NCBI GenBank assembly: GCA_013407085.1
Contig: JACCGJ010019042.1
Span: forward strand, 101,138 to 165,137
Length of the DNA: 64,000 nucleotides
Direction of reading: 5' to 3'
Source: Atriophallophorus winterbourni
Lineage: Eukaryota > Platyhelminthes > Trematoda > Plagiorchiida > Microphallidae
Below the pieces are notes generated by a model, which was not told the origin of the DNA, did not search any database, and saw nothing but the letters and a program-made list of their open reading frames with translations. Position 1 is the stretch's first letter, and every line of letters starts with the position of its first letter. This document shows, piece after piece, positions 1-10,500 of the stretch. Position numbers and translations under genes: made by a program.

Positions 1-445
1 GATTGCGAACACGGCTTAAAAACTTCGGAAAATTCTGTCAGAAAGTCACTGAACGCTGATGGGATGTCACGGATGGGGGAATCACAGAAGTTACCAAACG
101 AATTAATCTTTTTTAAATTGTCAATAAGCTTATGTGTAGCTATGTTAATCGAAATATCAAAATGAGAAAGGAAATGTGCACCCAGAATTGTTACTATGAC
201 ATCGGCGAGTGTGTAAACACATCGAAAGTTACGTCTGAGACCTAATTCGACAGAAAGTGATCTCTGACCGAAAGTAGAAATTTTCGTGCCGTTTGCCGCC
301 TGTAACGTCAACGAAGACGGGTTCTTGTGTTCCATATTGGATGGTGGGATGACGCTAATTTCTGCACCAGTGTCGATGAGAAATCGCATTTTAGTGGCTC
401 TGTCGGTAACGTAGAAGAGACGGCTCTAAAAGGCGCCAGACAGAG
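1..445 (-). mobile_element. Ty3/Gypsy retrotransposon, protease and start of pol (cut by window edge)
   Basis: The minus strand reads open from about 445 down to the window edge. It encodes a retropepsin-like domain with the active-site stretch FLIDTGAEISVIPPSN, read from about 395 to 345. A typical Ty3/Gypsy protease flank follows (hydrophobic strand, then ILGAHFLSHFDI), and then the acidic lead-in to reverse transcriptase. The reverse transcriptase itself lies beyond position 1. This is a selfish element, not a host gene. The protease part has no stop, so the copy may be fairly young, although its gag is frameshifted. Confidence 0.85.
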
Positions 446-454
446 CTGCCCTGT

Positions 455-1286
455 CTACTGCCTGGCTTCGCGGTTTCCCTGCTTGGACAAATATGAGTCG
501 TAAGTGCAAGGTGGTGTGCAATGCAGGGCTTTTGCACCGAATCGACGATGATAATAGCAAAGACGCGATCCGTTAGAACGACTAGTAGATCGTTTCTTGG
601 GCTGACAAGGATGATGATTTCGAGAGTTACTACGGGATCGTGCGATGTTTTGTACTTGCATTGACAAGTTATGGAACATTAATTTCAAATCTTCAAAATC
701 GCTGGGAGTCTGTATACGAGAATTTTCGTCACTCATGTGTCTGACATGAGACAATGTAACGCTGTGCGAGATATCGTGAACTTCGTCTGCAATGCGTGCC
801 AAGTGTTGGAGACTGGTGTGCTTATCCATAATGGCTAAGACTTTGCTGTGAAACTCTGCTGCCATAATTCACGAAGAATTTTGCCATCAACTGGCTTGTC
901 TACTTGTAATCGGAGTATGTGTTGCAGGTGTTGTGACGGAGTGTGATCACCCATTTCTAAGCCTGACAAAAGTTTTCGTAGGTTTTACTCGTGAGTAGAC
1001 AAAGTGCTTGAGATGATGGCATATTTAATTGCATCGTACGGATTATCATCAGGGCGGTTGTAAATTAAATCAGCAAACTCCTTTGCGACTGACGGTGGCA
1101 ACATACCAACTACACGATTATACTGGGCTAGTTGAGTTTTTACGCGGTAAGACTCGAATAATGGCTTGATTTGTGCGAACCAGAGGCGAGGGTTGTTCAA
1201 CCAAAACAGGGAAGGCTAAAGTGCGACATAGTGTCTGTAGAAATGTCCTCAGATGGGGTATCAGAAAATGCTGACTTAAGATCCAT
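455..1286 (-). pseudogene. Gypsy gag, frameshifted
   Basis: An ATG on the minus strand at 1286 opens a short frame. A shift near 1,205 moves it into a frame reading FWLNNPRLWFAQIK, the capsid signature of Ty3/Gypsy gag in flukes and insects. That frame runs to 985. The homology then continues through 980-870 in another frame (GDHTPSQHLQHM) and again in the 455-865 frame. The last ends with a basic SRSxS stretch and a CYYHRRFGAKALHCTPPC segment like the gag tail of this group. At least two frameshifts mean it cannot make a full gag polyprotein. Confidence 0.75.
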
Positions 1287-1370
1287 TTCGTTAATGAAAA
1301 ATATATATGACAGCAAAATCAAAATAAATGGGAGTATATGGTAAGAACGAAAATTTCAAAAAGAAAAATG

Positions 1371-1384
1371 TCCGGGACTCACCA
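1371..1384 (-). other. possible primer-binding site of the Gypsy element
   Basis: The minus strand reads TGGTGAGTCCCGGA about 85 nt upstream of the gag ATG. It starts with TGG, which pairs with the CCA end of a tRNA, and resembles the tRNA-Trp-type site of fluke Gypsy elements. If right, the 5' LTR lies to its right, from about 1,385 to somewhere before 1,850. I could not fix the outer end because only one LTR is in view. Confidence 0.4.
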
Positions 1385-1659
1385 ATTTATAGCGGTTGAC
1401 CCAGCGTAGATTTCACCACTAACTGCGTACGCCTTCTGATTATTGTACACAACAAATCGGAACACTTCTCAACGTAACACGGCATACAGATCCAAAGCAA
1501 TCAGATGATAGACTTGTCCGAAAGCAGAACACGTGTGCAGCGTGAATAATATATTCAAAATTGTGTACATATTTACATGTATCATTATAACAAAAAAATG
1601 ACAAGATATGTAGGATTATTATAATAAAATATACAATTATGAAAACACCATAACTTCCC

Positions 1660-1740
1660 TACAGCTTTCCACTGAAAGAAATTCTGGACGATCGATTGGC
1701 TCGTTAGCCACTTACTCTCCTGTGCAATGAACCTTGAAAT
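1660..1740. repeat. short repeat shared with 33,375-33,435
   Basis: The core GCTCGTTAGCCACTTACT occurs here and near 33,400. The surrounding 50-60 bases are similar in both places (GGACG before it, a TGTGCAA/TTTGCAA stretch after). It may be part of an LTR or of a LINE end. The family is unknown. Confidence 0.4.
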
Positions 1741-1849
1741 TGATCACTATCGGCCTTGAATTGGCATTATTTTACGTGCTGCGGTCTATCGATTTTGTCT
1801 GTTTTGTTGCATTTGCTATAAGTTTCAAATCATTAATTGCTGTTTAAAA

Positions 1850-2330
1850 ATACATAATTCTTGCATTTTGCAATTAAAAGAGTCATGCTTTGCTTTTATT
1901 CACGTAAAATATAGATGCATTTTAATTTCGTTATGTGTATCCAAAGAGAAATAAAAAAATCATATTCTTCCATTACTGGGTGCTACGATTTCCGTCTACC
2001 GGCTAAGATAACAAAACATTTAACGCATTTGAGATCATTGTGGTCTTACAAACTTGCAATTGTACTATTGCACGCACACTGACTCGGCGAATTAAGATAC
2101 ACTGCACCAAAGAATTGTGAGGTAAATAGCTCAGGTGTTAGCATACTTTAACAAAGAATGTATCGATAAAGGCATTTTGATATGTGAATAAATTAAAGCT
2201 ATCTTTTGTCCATTTCAAGAATGACCGGTAGGTAAAACTAGTAGTGCACGGAGCTTTTCAGTAGCACAACTTCCTTTGTGTAACTGCGTGACTGAATCTC
2301 AACGTGTTGAGATGGTTTGTACAACTCCAT
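1850..2330. other. AT-rich stretch, nothing recognised
   Basis: No long reading frame, repeat or RNA gene could be supported here. Confidence 0.5.
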
Positions 2331-2379
2331 GACGTATTTAGCCATACTGAGTGTTGCTTCTTTTGTACCATCGGAGCCA

Positions 2380-3170
2380 CTCATATCAGGAAGGTCAACA
2401 GATATAGCTCAGACGAACACAATGTCGAGCCACTTCAACTCCGTCTATCGAAAAGCATCACAGAAATTTTCACTCCTAAAGAGAATTTTCGGTAGGTTCT
2501 CAAAACAGACAATTCCCTGCATTATAAATACGTACATAAGGCCCACAATGGAATATGCAGTTCAAGCATGGTCGCCATGACTTAAAAAAGTTGTGACTTT
2601 GCAAAGAATATATCATCGAGCTACGAAACCTGTCACCGGACTCAGCCGGAAACCATACAACGAGCGAATCAAAACCCTGAATTTATTCAATTGTCCTCGT
2701 CGTGGTCTCCGGGGCGATTTGATTTTGGTTTACAATATTTTGCATACCGAAAATCACCCTCTACAATGCTTGTTTAATCTACGGGGCTCGCATAAGACAA
2801 GAGCTCACACATTTATTCTAACTGTCCCTCACTCACGACTCAACTGTAGACGGCATATTTTGCCGTGTGAATTTGCTTTAGTTGGAACAATCTACCACAT
2901 TCTGTTGTAAACTTACCAAATCAGCAGATTTTCAAGAGAAATCTTGATGCCTTTTGACCCTAAACCCATGCATCAAAGAAAACTATACATCTGAACACCA
3001 TGAATCTACATTTGTCATTTCAACGATCGAAAACAGTTTTTGCCCTTTGGATTTTTACCTGATTCTTGAACTGCTGAGTAAGCAACCAAACCCCATTTTT
3101 GCTTGTTATATTATTCGCTGTTCCCGTATTATTCTGTGGTTTTTTGTAAAGCTATATGCTTTTTAGACCA
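2380..3170 (+). mobile_element. CR1/Jockey-like LINE fragment, end of reverse transcriptase and 3' tail
   Basis: The plus strand encodes the C-terminal 'thumb' part of a non-LTR reverse transcriptase. It reads INTYIRPTMEYAVQAWSP, a TGA stop at 2578-2580, then the continuation LKKVVTLQRIYHRATK and CPRRGLRGDLILVYNIL, a motif typical of CR1/Jockey-clade LINEs. The reading ends at the stop after 2,907. The bases to about 3,170 look like its 3' untranslated tail. The catalytic palm is missing, so this is a 5'-truncated dead copy. Confidence 0.8.
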
Positions 3171-3469
3171 TTGAAATTGAATTGAGTTGATCTAACCCAC
3201 TGCCATGTGGGTCAGGCATTTAGCCAAAGACTTTAATTGAGAATCCTAATTCCATCCTGTCTAGGGCGGATAAGCAAAAATGTGTAACTGCTGGCCATAC
3301 TGTTCCAACTGTATCTGACCCACACTTTCGCTCCTAGCAGTTATAGTTCTTTCAATGCCAGCCTTGGAATTTTCAGCCTGCACGTGTTTGAGCATCCTCC
3401 ATTCGCTAATCCGTAGATCAATTTTTGAAACCTCGAGCCTCTGATCGCACAGAACATTCTGGCAGATTG

Positions 3470-3640
3470 TCGAACGAGCTGCATTGGCTTGTACATCAGA
3501 TAGATCAACTTTACTTTACTTAATTTTGCGCGACTATCTCCTCCTGAAGGATGAGTCAGCTTCAATGAAGATTCTTGGGAATTTGGGCACAGAGCGGCGT
3601 CCCCAGCACTACTCGGCGTTTGTTCGAGTCAGCTTCTCTA
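3470..3640 (+). repeat. interspersed repeat C, copy 1
   Basis: This segment contains TTTACTTTACTT, CTATCTCCTCCTGAAGGATG and CGGCGTCCCCAGCACTACTCG. It recurs in reverse at 7,885-7,990 and as a shorter piece at 17,510-17,582. It shows no open coding frame or tail that identifies it. Confidence 0.6.
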
Positions 3641-4570
3641 ACCTTTGCACAACCAAGTGCGACCTGCAAGGCAGCAGGGAGTTGCCAGAAAGAGGTGGTG
3701 TGCACCAACTAACCGTTCCAGATTTTTCTTCAGGGTTTTCTCCGAAGCCTTTCCGCGTTCGCATATCCCGCAAGGCAGAGGAGGTTTAAAATAAGGGTTT
3801 TCCTTCCCTTAGATGAAATGCACTCCCAAGTTAACGAGCTCCATCTGCCCGAAGCAAACTGGTTTTCGGGCGCCAGTCACTCGCCCTCGCCCCTTCTCCT
3901 GTTGGTAGAAGCAGTTCCGCCTGGCTCGGGGAGCCACTCGTGCAGGCCAGAAGCTGGACTTGGTTGTCAGTGGCTATTTGAGATGAGTGCCATATGGGAG
4001 CATTTATAAACAGTGGGAGCTTATCCCTACTGCCACCCCCGGCTATGATAACTTTTGGACAACCTTTAGAAAGATTAACTGTTGACGTTTGCGTGCACAT
4101 ACATTTGCATGTGCATGCTTTTAAACTATTATGGATAGAGTATCAGCATTGTCACGCCGTTCAACGATTATGAACATCAACTCCGCTCAGTAGATAATGT
4201 ATCTTTCTATCAGCCCGGCACTTGTCGAGTCTATGCGATAGTTTATGGTTAAATAGTGCCTAATTTATAGTAAGAATAAGATTTATGAAAATCCATCTGT
4301 TTACTTTAATTGCAATTCAAAGGTCCAATGCCACTGAGGATTGCGAAACAGTTTATTGCTAAATGTAGAAAAATGAGTTTTACCACATCTTTTTAGTCAA
4401 AGAAACTCATCGAGTTGACGGGCGACCCTTTTGTATACGCTTCATGACCAAATATGGTTAGTGATCATGACTCACTCTCGTCGACTTCGCGTGCAGAAAA
4501 ATGCAATATTCGCACTCATCATAACTAGGGACCGCACTTTCGTACTATCCTCCTCATCTTCATTATCAGA
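3640..4570. other. unassigned sequence with a GC-richer block
   Basis: The stretch 3,640-4,030 is GC-richer than its surroundings and may be repeat-derived. A minus-strand frame at 3,831-4,100 has no recognisable domain. I support no gene here. Confidence 0.4.
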
Positions 4571-4574
4571 GACA

Positions 4575-4720
4575 GCGCTAAACCGGCAGAATGTACCGAA
4601 TGCTTAACTGACAAACAACTGTGGAAAAGCAAAACCCTAAAAGATAGGGAAGGGTTGGACTTAAATAGCTACGGATTCTATAGAAGAGTAAGCACAAACA
4701 AACTGGGATGAAATGCCTAC
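4575..4720 (+). repeat. SINE-like family B, copy 1
   Basis: It shares with the other family B copies the order ACCGAATGCTTAACTG, ACAACTGTGGAAAAG, CCTAAAAGATAGGGAAGGGT, CTACGGATTCTATAGAAGAG and TAAGCACAAACAAACTGGGA. All recognised copies in the window have the same orientation. Confidence 0.7.
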
Positions 4721-5334
4721 ACATCCTAAGGTATTTGGCTCTAAATGACCTAACGTGCCCCGCGAAATCCACAACGTTGAATGAAAAGGTGTTTAAAGGG
4801 AAAAATCTGGGAACTGAGATTATTACTTTTTCAACTGTAACCTTTTTCAGCAAATACCCAACCTTTTTGCTAGGCTTCTTTATCGGTTCTCTTGTACATC
4901 ACACCTGTCTTCTCGGATACTTTTATACTTTTACCGAGAAAATTATAACTGCATTCTTTCAGATTTTCTAAACGCTTACTCTATATTAACTTCATACAAG
5001 TAGTTAGTGATATTTTTGGTAAGCGTGCATCTGTCTTCTCTCCAAAAATTAACAAAACTACACTTATCTCGCCAATACATTATCCAGGCCAGACATAGGA
5101 CCTTGTTTGCTAATTTTAATCTTCTGTGCATCTCAAGTAGCGCAATGCACTAAGAAAGGCTGTCCGTTAACTTCGATACTAGTGGATTTTCTGGACAAAA
5201 AAGAACGATAATAAACGAAATATGATTGACGCAAAGGGTTTCAAGAGATCTTGTTTACGGATTAATGTCGGTGACTGTTAATAAAGCATCGATATTAGTT
5301 TACTAATACACACCCCTGCCTGGAAATTAGCATC

Positions 5335-5440
5335 AGAAACAGCATTACACCGGTATCAAGTCCTTAATTGCCATACATCCATACAGCCACTGTAAAATCT
5401 TGATTAGATGGGGTAGGGCGGACTTGAAACGATACGGAAT
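5335..5440 (+). repeat. SINE-like family B, partial diverged copy
   Basis: It starts with AACAGCATTACACCGG and keeps the TAATTGCCATACA and GATGGGGTAGGGCGGACTTG portions of the family, then breaks off. Confidence 0.55.
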
Positions 5441-5469
5441 ATGTAAATGAGTCATCATCATCATCACAA

Positions 5470-5735
5470 ACAGCATTACACTCGTAGCACGTACCGAATG
5501 CTTAACTGCCACACAACCATGAAAAGGTAAAATCCTAAAAGATGGGGAAGGGTGGGACTTAAATTGCTACGGGTTCTATAAAAGAGTAAGCACAAACAAA
5601 CTGGGAAGAGGTGCCTATACCTCAAATGGAACATGCATTCAAACAAGTTTCGTGAACGAGTAAATGAGTAAGCACAGACGCACTGAGATTAAGTACCTAT
5701 CTCGAACGGAGCTTTCATTCACTCAAGTTTTGTGT
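5470..5735 (+). repeat. SINE-like family B with its 3' half duplicated in tandem
   Basis: A near-complete copy runs to about 5,665, ending in the CAAGTTTCGTGAACGAGTAAATGAG portion given here only by position (5,641-5,670). A second, diverged copy of the 3' half follows at once (GTAAGCACAGACGCACTGAG to about 5,735). The next bases are already family A, so three SINE-like pieces lie end to end. Confidence 0.65.
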
Positions 5736-5796
5736 GCAGTCTATGATGTGCGGCAATTTTCCTGGATCAGGCTTGTGCTCTTATACATACATGCAT
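5736..5796 (+). repeat. family A SINE-like element, 3' tail only
   Basis: Only the last part is present: GTGCAGTCTATGA, GTGCGGCAATTTT, CCTGGATCAGGCTTGTGC and the CATACATGCAT tail. Confidence 0.7.
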
Positions 5797-5825
5797 TCAT
5801 CGTTACCATTACGCTTTTTTGAATG

Positions 5826-6060
5826 TATGTGCAATCGTACTGTACTTCTGTGCTGTACGGCTAACACCGTGTTAAATTGATTTGCCTTCGGTATTGAGCT
5901 GCATGCTAAAACACGCTGTAGTCTCACTAACATTTCCTTTTTTATTTTCTTTCTCATATCAGTCTAGGTCTGGGCAACCTGACAGTATCTTAGCGCACGT
6001 GCAGTCTATAAGTGTACGGTACGGTGCATGGATCTGGCCTTTACCATCATTCATACATTT
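5826..6060 (+). repeat. family A SINE-like element
   Basis: A near full-length copy. It runs from TGTGCAATCGTACTGTACTT through CGGCTAACACCGTG, GAGCTGCATGCT, the pyrimidine-rich middle and TCTAGGTCTGGGCAACCTGA to a damaged tail. Confidence 0.8.
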
Positions 6061-6921
6061 GTTTTATGTGCCGACTATACTATTTGATTATAGATCGTTG
6101 TACGGCTGTTTCACTACCGTTTGAAGCCAATTCTTTTTCTTCAAAAATGGTAAACTCTGCTTTAAATGTGATATTTCACTGCTGTGGTCTCAAGGGTTTC
6201 AGGTGGGCAATCATGGTGTATCGTTACTTAGGCCTAGCAAAATAGATAAGGTCATACTGACTCGCTCCGCGAATATAGTGAGTCCTCTTGAAATCCATAT
6301 TGATGGTAATGTTCCCGGATCTTTTGTGCGAATGAGGGAATCCCGAATGCATCTGCGGCCGTGCAACATGATAAACAATTTTTAGTAAGATAATTAGCAG
6401 ACAATCAATGAATCATAAGCGGATTTGCATATTCGGTAAACACATTGGTATTGCGATTATCTTTTTGTGTTCTTATAGCTTGTGAATTTTCGTTTTCAGT
6501 ATTTTTACATTTGAATACTTGAGTACCAATAGCGTCAATCTTCGGTCATTTCACGTTAGATCCCCAGTTATTTGATAGAGGAGACTTGTACACTCATTAG
6601 ATACAAATATTTACGGCCAATCCTAACACAACATGGCCATTTTCAAAAGATTACGCGAAGTCATTTAATACCCATCCGTTGCCAGGCTTTACATAATAAC
6701 CATAGAGGGGAGGTAATCTCAAAACAAAACAATAATCACAATTTATGCTGCATTGAGAGCATTTATGTCTACATTTTCTCGATTTCTCTGGTATATGGAA
6801 AGCAACGTTGGCAACCGAGGCACAACGCTGTATACTCTTAAGGGTTCTTTGACTGTGTCATTCTCGGCCACATGAGAATTGTATACAAAACGGTGGCATT
6901 TGGAATGACGGGATCTTAAGG

Positions 6922-7128
6922 GTATACATGTATGAAATCACAATGTTGATCCAGGTAAAGTGCTGTACAATCAAAGACTGCGCGTGCGCTAAGGTACTCT
7001 CAGGTTGCCCAGATTTTACCAGATACGGAAAGGGAAATAGCAGTGGTATTGCGAATCCAGCGTTTATTCGCAAGCATGGTATTAGCGGCACAGCACAGAA
7101 GTGCTGCACGCTTGCGCATGCGTGGATA
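6922..7128 (-). repeat. family A SINE-like element
   Basis: Reverse-oriented diverged copy just upstream of the first DNTTIP1 exon. It keeps TGATCCAGGTAAAGTGC, CAGGTTGCCCAG and AGCGGCACAGCACAGAAGTG. Confidence 0.75.
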
Positions 7129-7317
7129 TTGAGGGTAACACGTTCTCACTAATACCACTAACTTTCATCCCTAGTTAGCGGATTGTACAATATATTCACC
7201 GTTTATAACAATGCGTGGTGTCTCCTTCTCTCGGCTTGCTTTGAGATTTTTGCAACACTCTTGTCGCTATTCAACCTTCGTGACATGCCCACGTGGTATA
7301 TATTTCTCTTTTTTCAG

Positions 7318-7371
7318 GTAAACTGCCCCGTCATGCATCCTTTCTGACCGAGCGACAATTTCGTCGGTCCA
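7318..7371 (+). promoter_or_regulatory. DNTTIP1 5' leader with splice acceptor and short upstream ORF
   Basis: A strong acceptor (TATTTCTCTTTTTTCAG, ending at 7317) precedes the first coding exon, so the leader is spliced. Either a non-coding exon lies upstream or this site takes a trans-spliced leader, which many flukes use. A four-codon upstream ORF (ATG at 7333, TGA at 7345-7347) precedes the chosen ATG and ends before it. Confidence 0.45.
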
Positions 7372-7519
7372 ATGTTTCCTCTTGTCACTTCTGAGTTGTC
7401 TTCTAGTGCATCCGATTCGAAAAAATTAAACATAATTACATCTCCAACCACAAATAAGTTTCTTCTACCCGGATATTCAGATATTAATCCTCCAAAATCG
7501 TCCAACAAAGTGTCCACAG
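7372..7519 (+). CDS. DNTTIP1: DNTTIP1 exon 1 (first coding)
   Basis: Opens with ATG at 7372, has an in-frame TGA upstream at 7345, and ends at the donor CCACAG|GTAAGA with one base left over. It encodes 49 polar residues (MFPLVTSELSSSASDSKK...) with no known domain. The phase fits exon 2 exactly. Confidence 0.65.
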
Positions 7520-10500
7520 GTAAGATGTCATCTTTTTAGTGCTATTTTTATAATTTTGTATAATTTCCTTCTAGTAAAATTAATGTATAATCTTATCGAT
7601 CCCAAATCATACCAAGTCATTTTCGGTAAACTAGTTTTGAGCTTCATCGATATAGATGTCACAATGTCATAGATACTGTCAGGTTGCCTTGGCATATAAT
7701 AATGAAAATCGAAAATATGAATGATAGTGAGACTCCAGCGCGTTTCCGCTTGCAGATCCCTACAGGTGGGAAATCAATTTGGCACGGTGTTAGCTGCACT
7801 GCACAAAAGATCCACACAATTGCATATCCATGCAATCTGCATTAATAAAGATATTTGGAATTCTGTGATCCATGCGTTAATATACGAGTAGTGCTGGGGA
7901 CGCCGCTTTGTACCCGAATTCCCACGAATCTTCATTGAAGCCGGCTCATCCTCCAGGAGGAGATAGTAAAAATACGATTGGAGCTGTTTTATCGAAGGAT
8001 TTGTGGTTTGTTGCGTGCAATAAGCACAATAAAAATAATTGACAATGGGGAATGAGATACAATGTTTAAGTAATTTAGAAACGAGTAAGCAAAAACTTGT
8101 TGCGCTATACTACGTTGTTGTGTTCAGATTGAACGATGCATTTAATGTAGTATTTTGAAAGAAGTAAACATGGTAAGCAAAAAGCTTTTTCACCTAATTT
8201 ATTGCTCGCACGAAATCAATCACTTTACAACGCTGCTTGACGCCGTTTAAGTTTGAACACACACCGCGGATACGTACGTATATTATTTAATATGTTACCA
8301 CTTTGCGAAAAAATGAAATGCCTCGATTTCATTTAAATTTTTGGCTACCAAACCTCCTTCGTTGTTTAACACGGTGGGTCCAAACTGTTCGGAAAACAAA
8401 ATTTACGGTGTTAACTGTGTTAAAAGGAGCCATTAAAGCTTAATCTATTCCCCTTTACACGGATGTGCAATCGTGCACTACTTCTGTGTTGTGTGGCTAA
8501 CATCGTGCTATACTGATCTCCCACCGGTAGTAAGCTGCATGCGGAAACACGCTAGACTCCTACTACCACATCTATTTCTATTTGTCTCATCTTTCTAGGC
8601 CTGGGCAACCTGACAGTATGTTGGACCATGTGCAGTCCATGACCGTAACCAAATTTCCCTCGATGAGGCGTGTTTTCATACATACATACAAGCTATTTCC
8701 CTACATCCAACTGGCAACTAATGGTCTTGCTGTCATGGGAAAAAAGGTCACGCAACCATCAATCATGGAAACCATAGAGAAATTTGACCTATACACCGAA
8801 ACATCCAGAATTCACAACTCTCTACATCATCACCTGGATTGTATTTTTATTGGTATACTGCTTTTCAATGTTGGTGATAGAATTTTCCATTTTTCCTCAT
8901 TTTTTCATCAAAACTAACGCAACGTGAAAGCGAAATAGGTAAAGCACCATACCCTTTGAAGCCTTGTGACACTTGACCTGATTACAAGCTTTTACACTGT
9001 TTCTATTTTATGTAGATGTGATGCAAGTGCATTATTATGAATGGATTTTCATACTTTTCATTTATCTTGGCGATTTATTACATCTTCGGTTACATTCTTT
9101 TGCTTCAATTCAGGGGTCAGTATCCAAACATCATTTTGCAGCCGTAAACTGAATAATAACAGTGGGAGTTATCTACAGTCCATCAAGGCTGGAATCGACG
9201 GGATGTCTCCCATGTCAATCGCGCGGTCAAACACACCACAAACATTTGTGACAAATATCAAACTCATACGAAACGATGCTCTTTTTCGTTGTCCACAGTC
9301 AATTCCAGCATTTCACGCAAGGTCACTCGTGAACGACGTCCGTCGTTTGGACATGATACAAAAGCGCTTGGAATGTTTGCAAAAAAATGACCATGTATCT
9401 CAATCGGTCCCTTTGCGCAGTTCATGTCATGCATCGACTTCTCTGCTTCCTGCGCAAACTTCTTTGCCGAATTGTTTACCCAATTCTGTTCACTTCTCTG
9501 ATGTGTACCACACCAGCTCGGAAAACCACGTCATACAGTCAACTAGTAATTCGTTATCCGGAAACACGTATATTCATGTGTCGCGTTTCAACCTACTGAC
9601 TAGTTCGGATCCTTTATACAACGGAGGGCTAACGGACTCTCGCATAGGCAATAAAATGCTCAATAGCCAGTTCTTTTCTCTCACGAGCACTTCCTTACTG
9701 TCAACGGAGCAAGGAAATAGGACGTTATTGGTGCAGTCGAGAACACTGACTGTTCCTACAGTTACTGATGCCTGTGTTTCTCCGATAACTTCTACTGGTT
9801 TCCAGCCATGCACACTTGCATCTGAATCGCTGAGCTCTACATCTTCACCACACGTTGTGAGTTTCTGGTTTTTGAGTGATATTTCCAGCATGCTTTGCTA
9901 TATTAATTTGGGTGTTCTGATGTGGTACTTTTTTACTACGCAAAAACATGATAACTTGATTCTCCACCGATATTAAGCTGCAAGTGTAAACGTGGTGGGG
10001 TCCCACTACCATTCCAAGTCTCACTATATCTGTCTAGGCCTGGGCAACTTGACAGTACCTTACCGTTTTCACGCATGTGATTTCATACGTACATGGTTCT
10101 CGAATTTTATACCAGCGCTTAGACCCGTGTCATTTTGATAATTTACAGTCAGACAGTATTTAAGAACATATGATGGCGAATACAATGAATGATCTTATGC
10201 TAAAATTGCCGGTAGTTTTATGGATTCTACCCCCGCTAGCAGCATGATGTTCACCTCCATTCAATTTACTTTTCTATATTTGTGAGCTGTTCTGTCTCAT
10301 TGCCAAGGTCTCCGTCAATTAATCAAATGATGGAAACAAATCTGACCAAATCACTCGTTTTTCCTTTGGTGTTGTAACCATTAAAGCGAATATGAACATC
10401 AACATTCTTCTGTCATTTTGGGCGTTTCACCGGAAATCACTCTTTGATTCAGTATTTGAACATTGCACGGTTTGTGTAATCTTACAATACTTCTGTGTTG

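Noticed and set aside
3831..4100. 89-codon minus-strand frame in the GC-richer block
   Set aside because: Probably repeat-derived. No motif, splice sites or partner exons.
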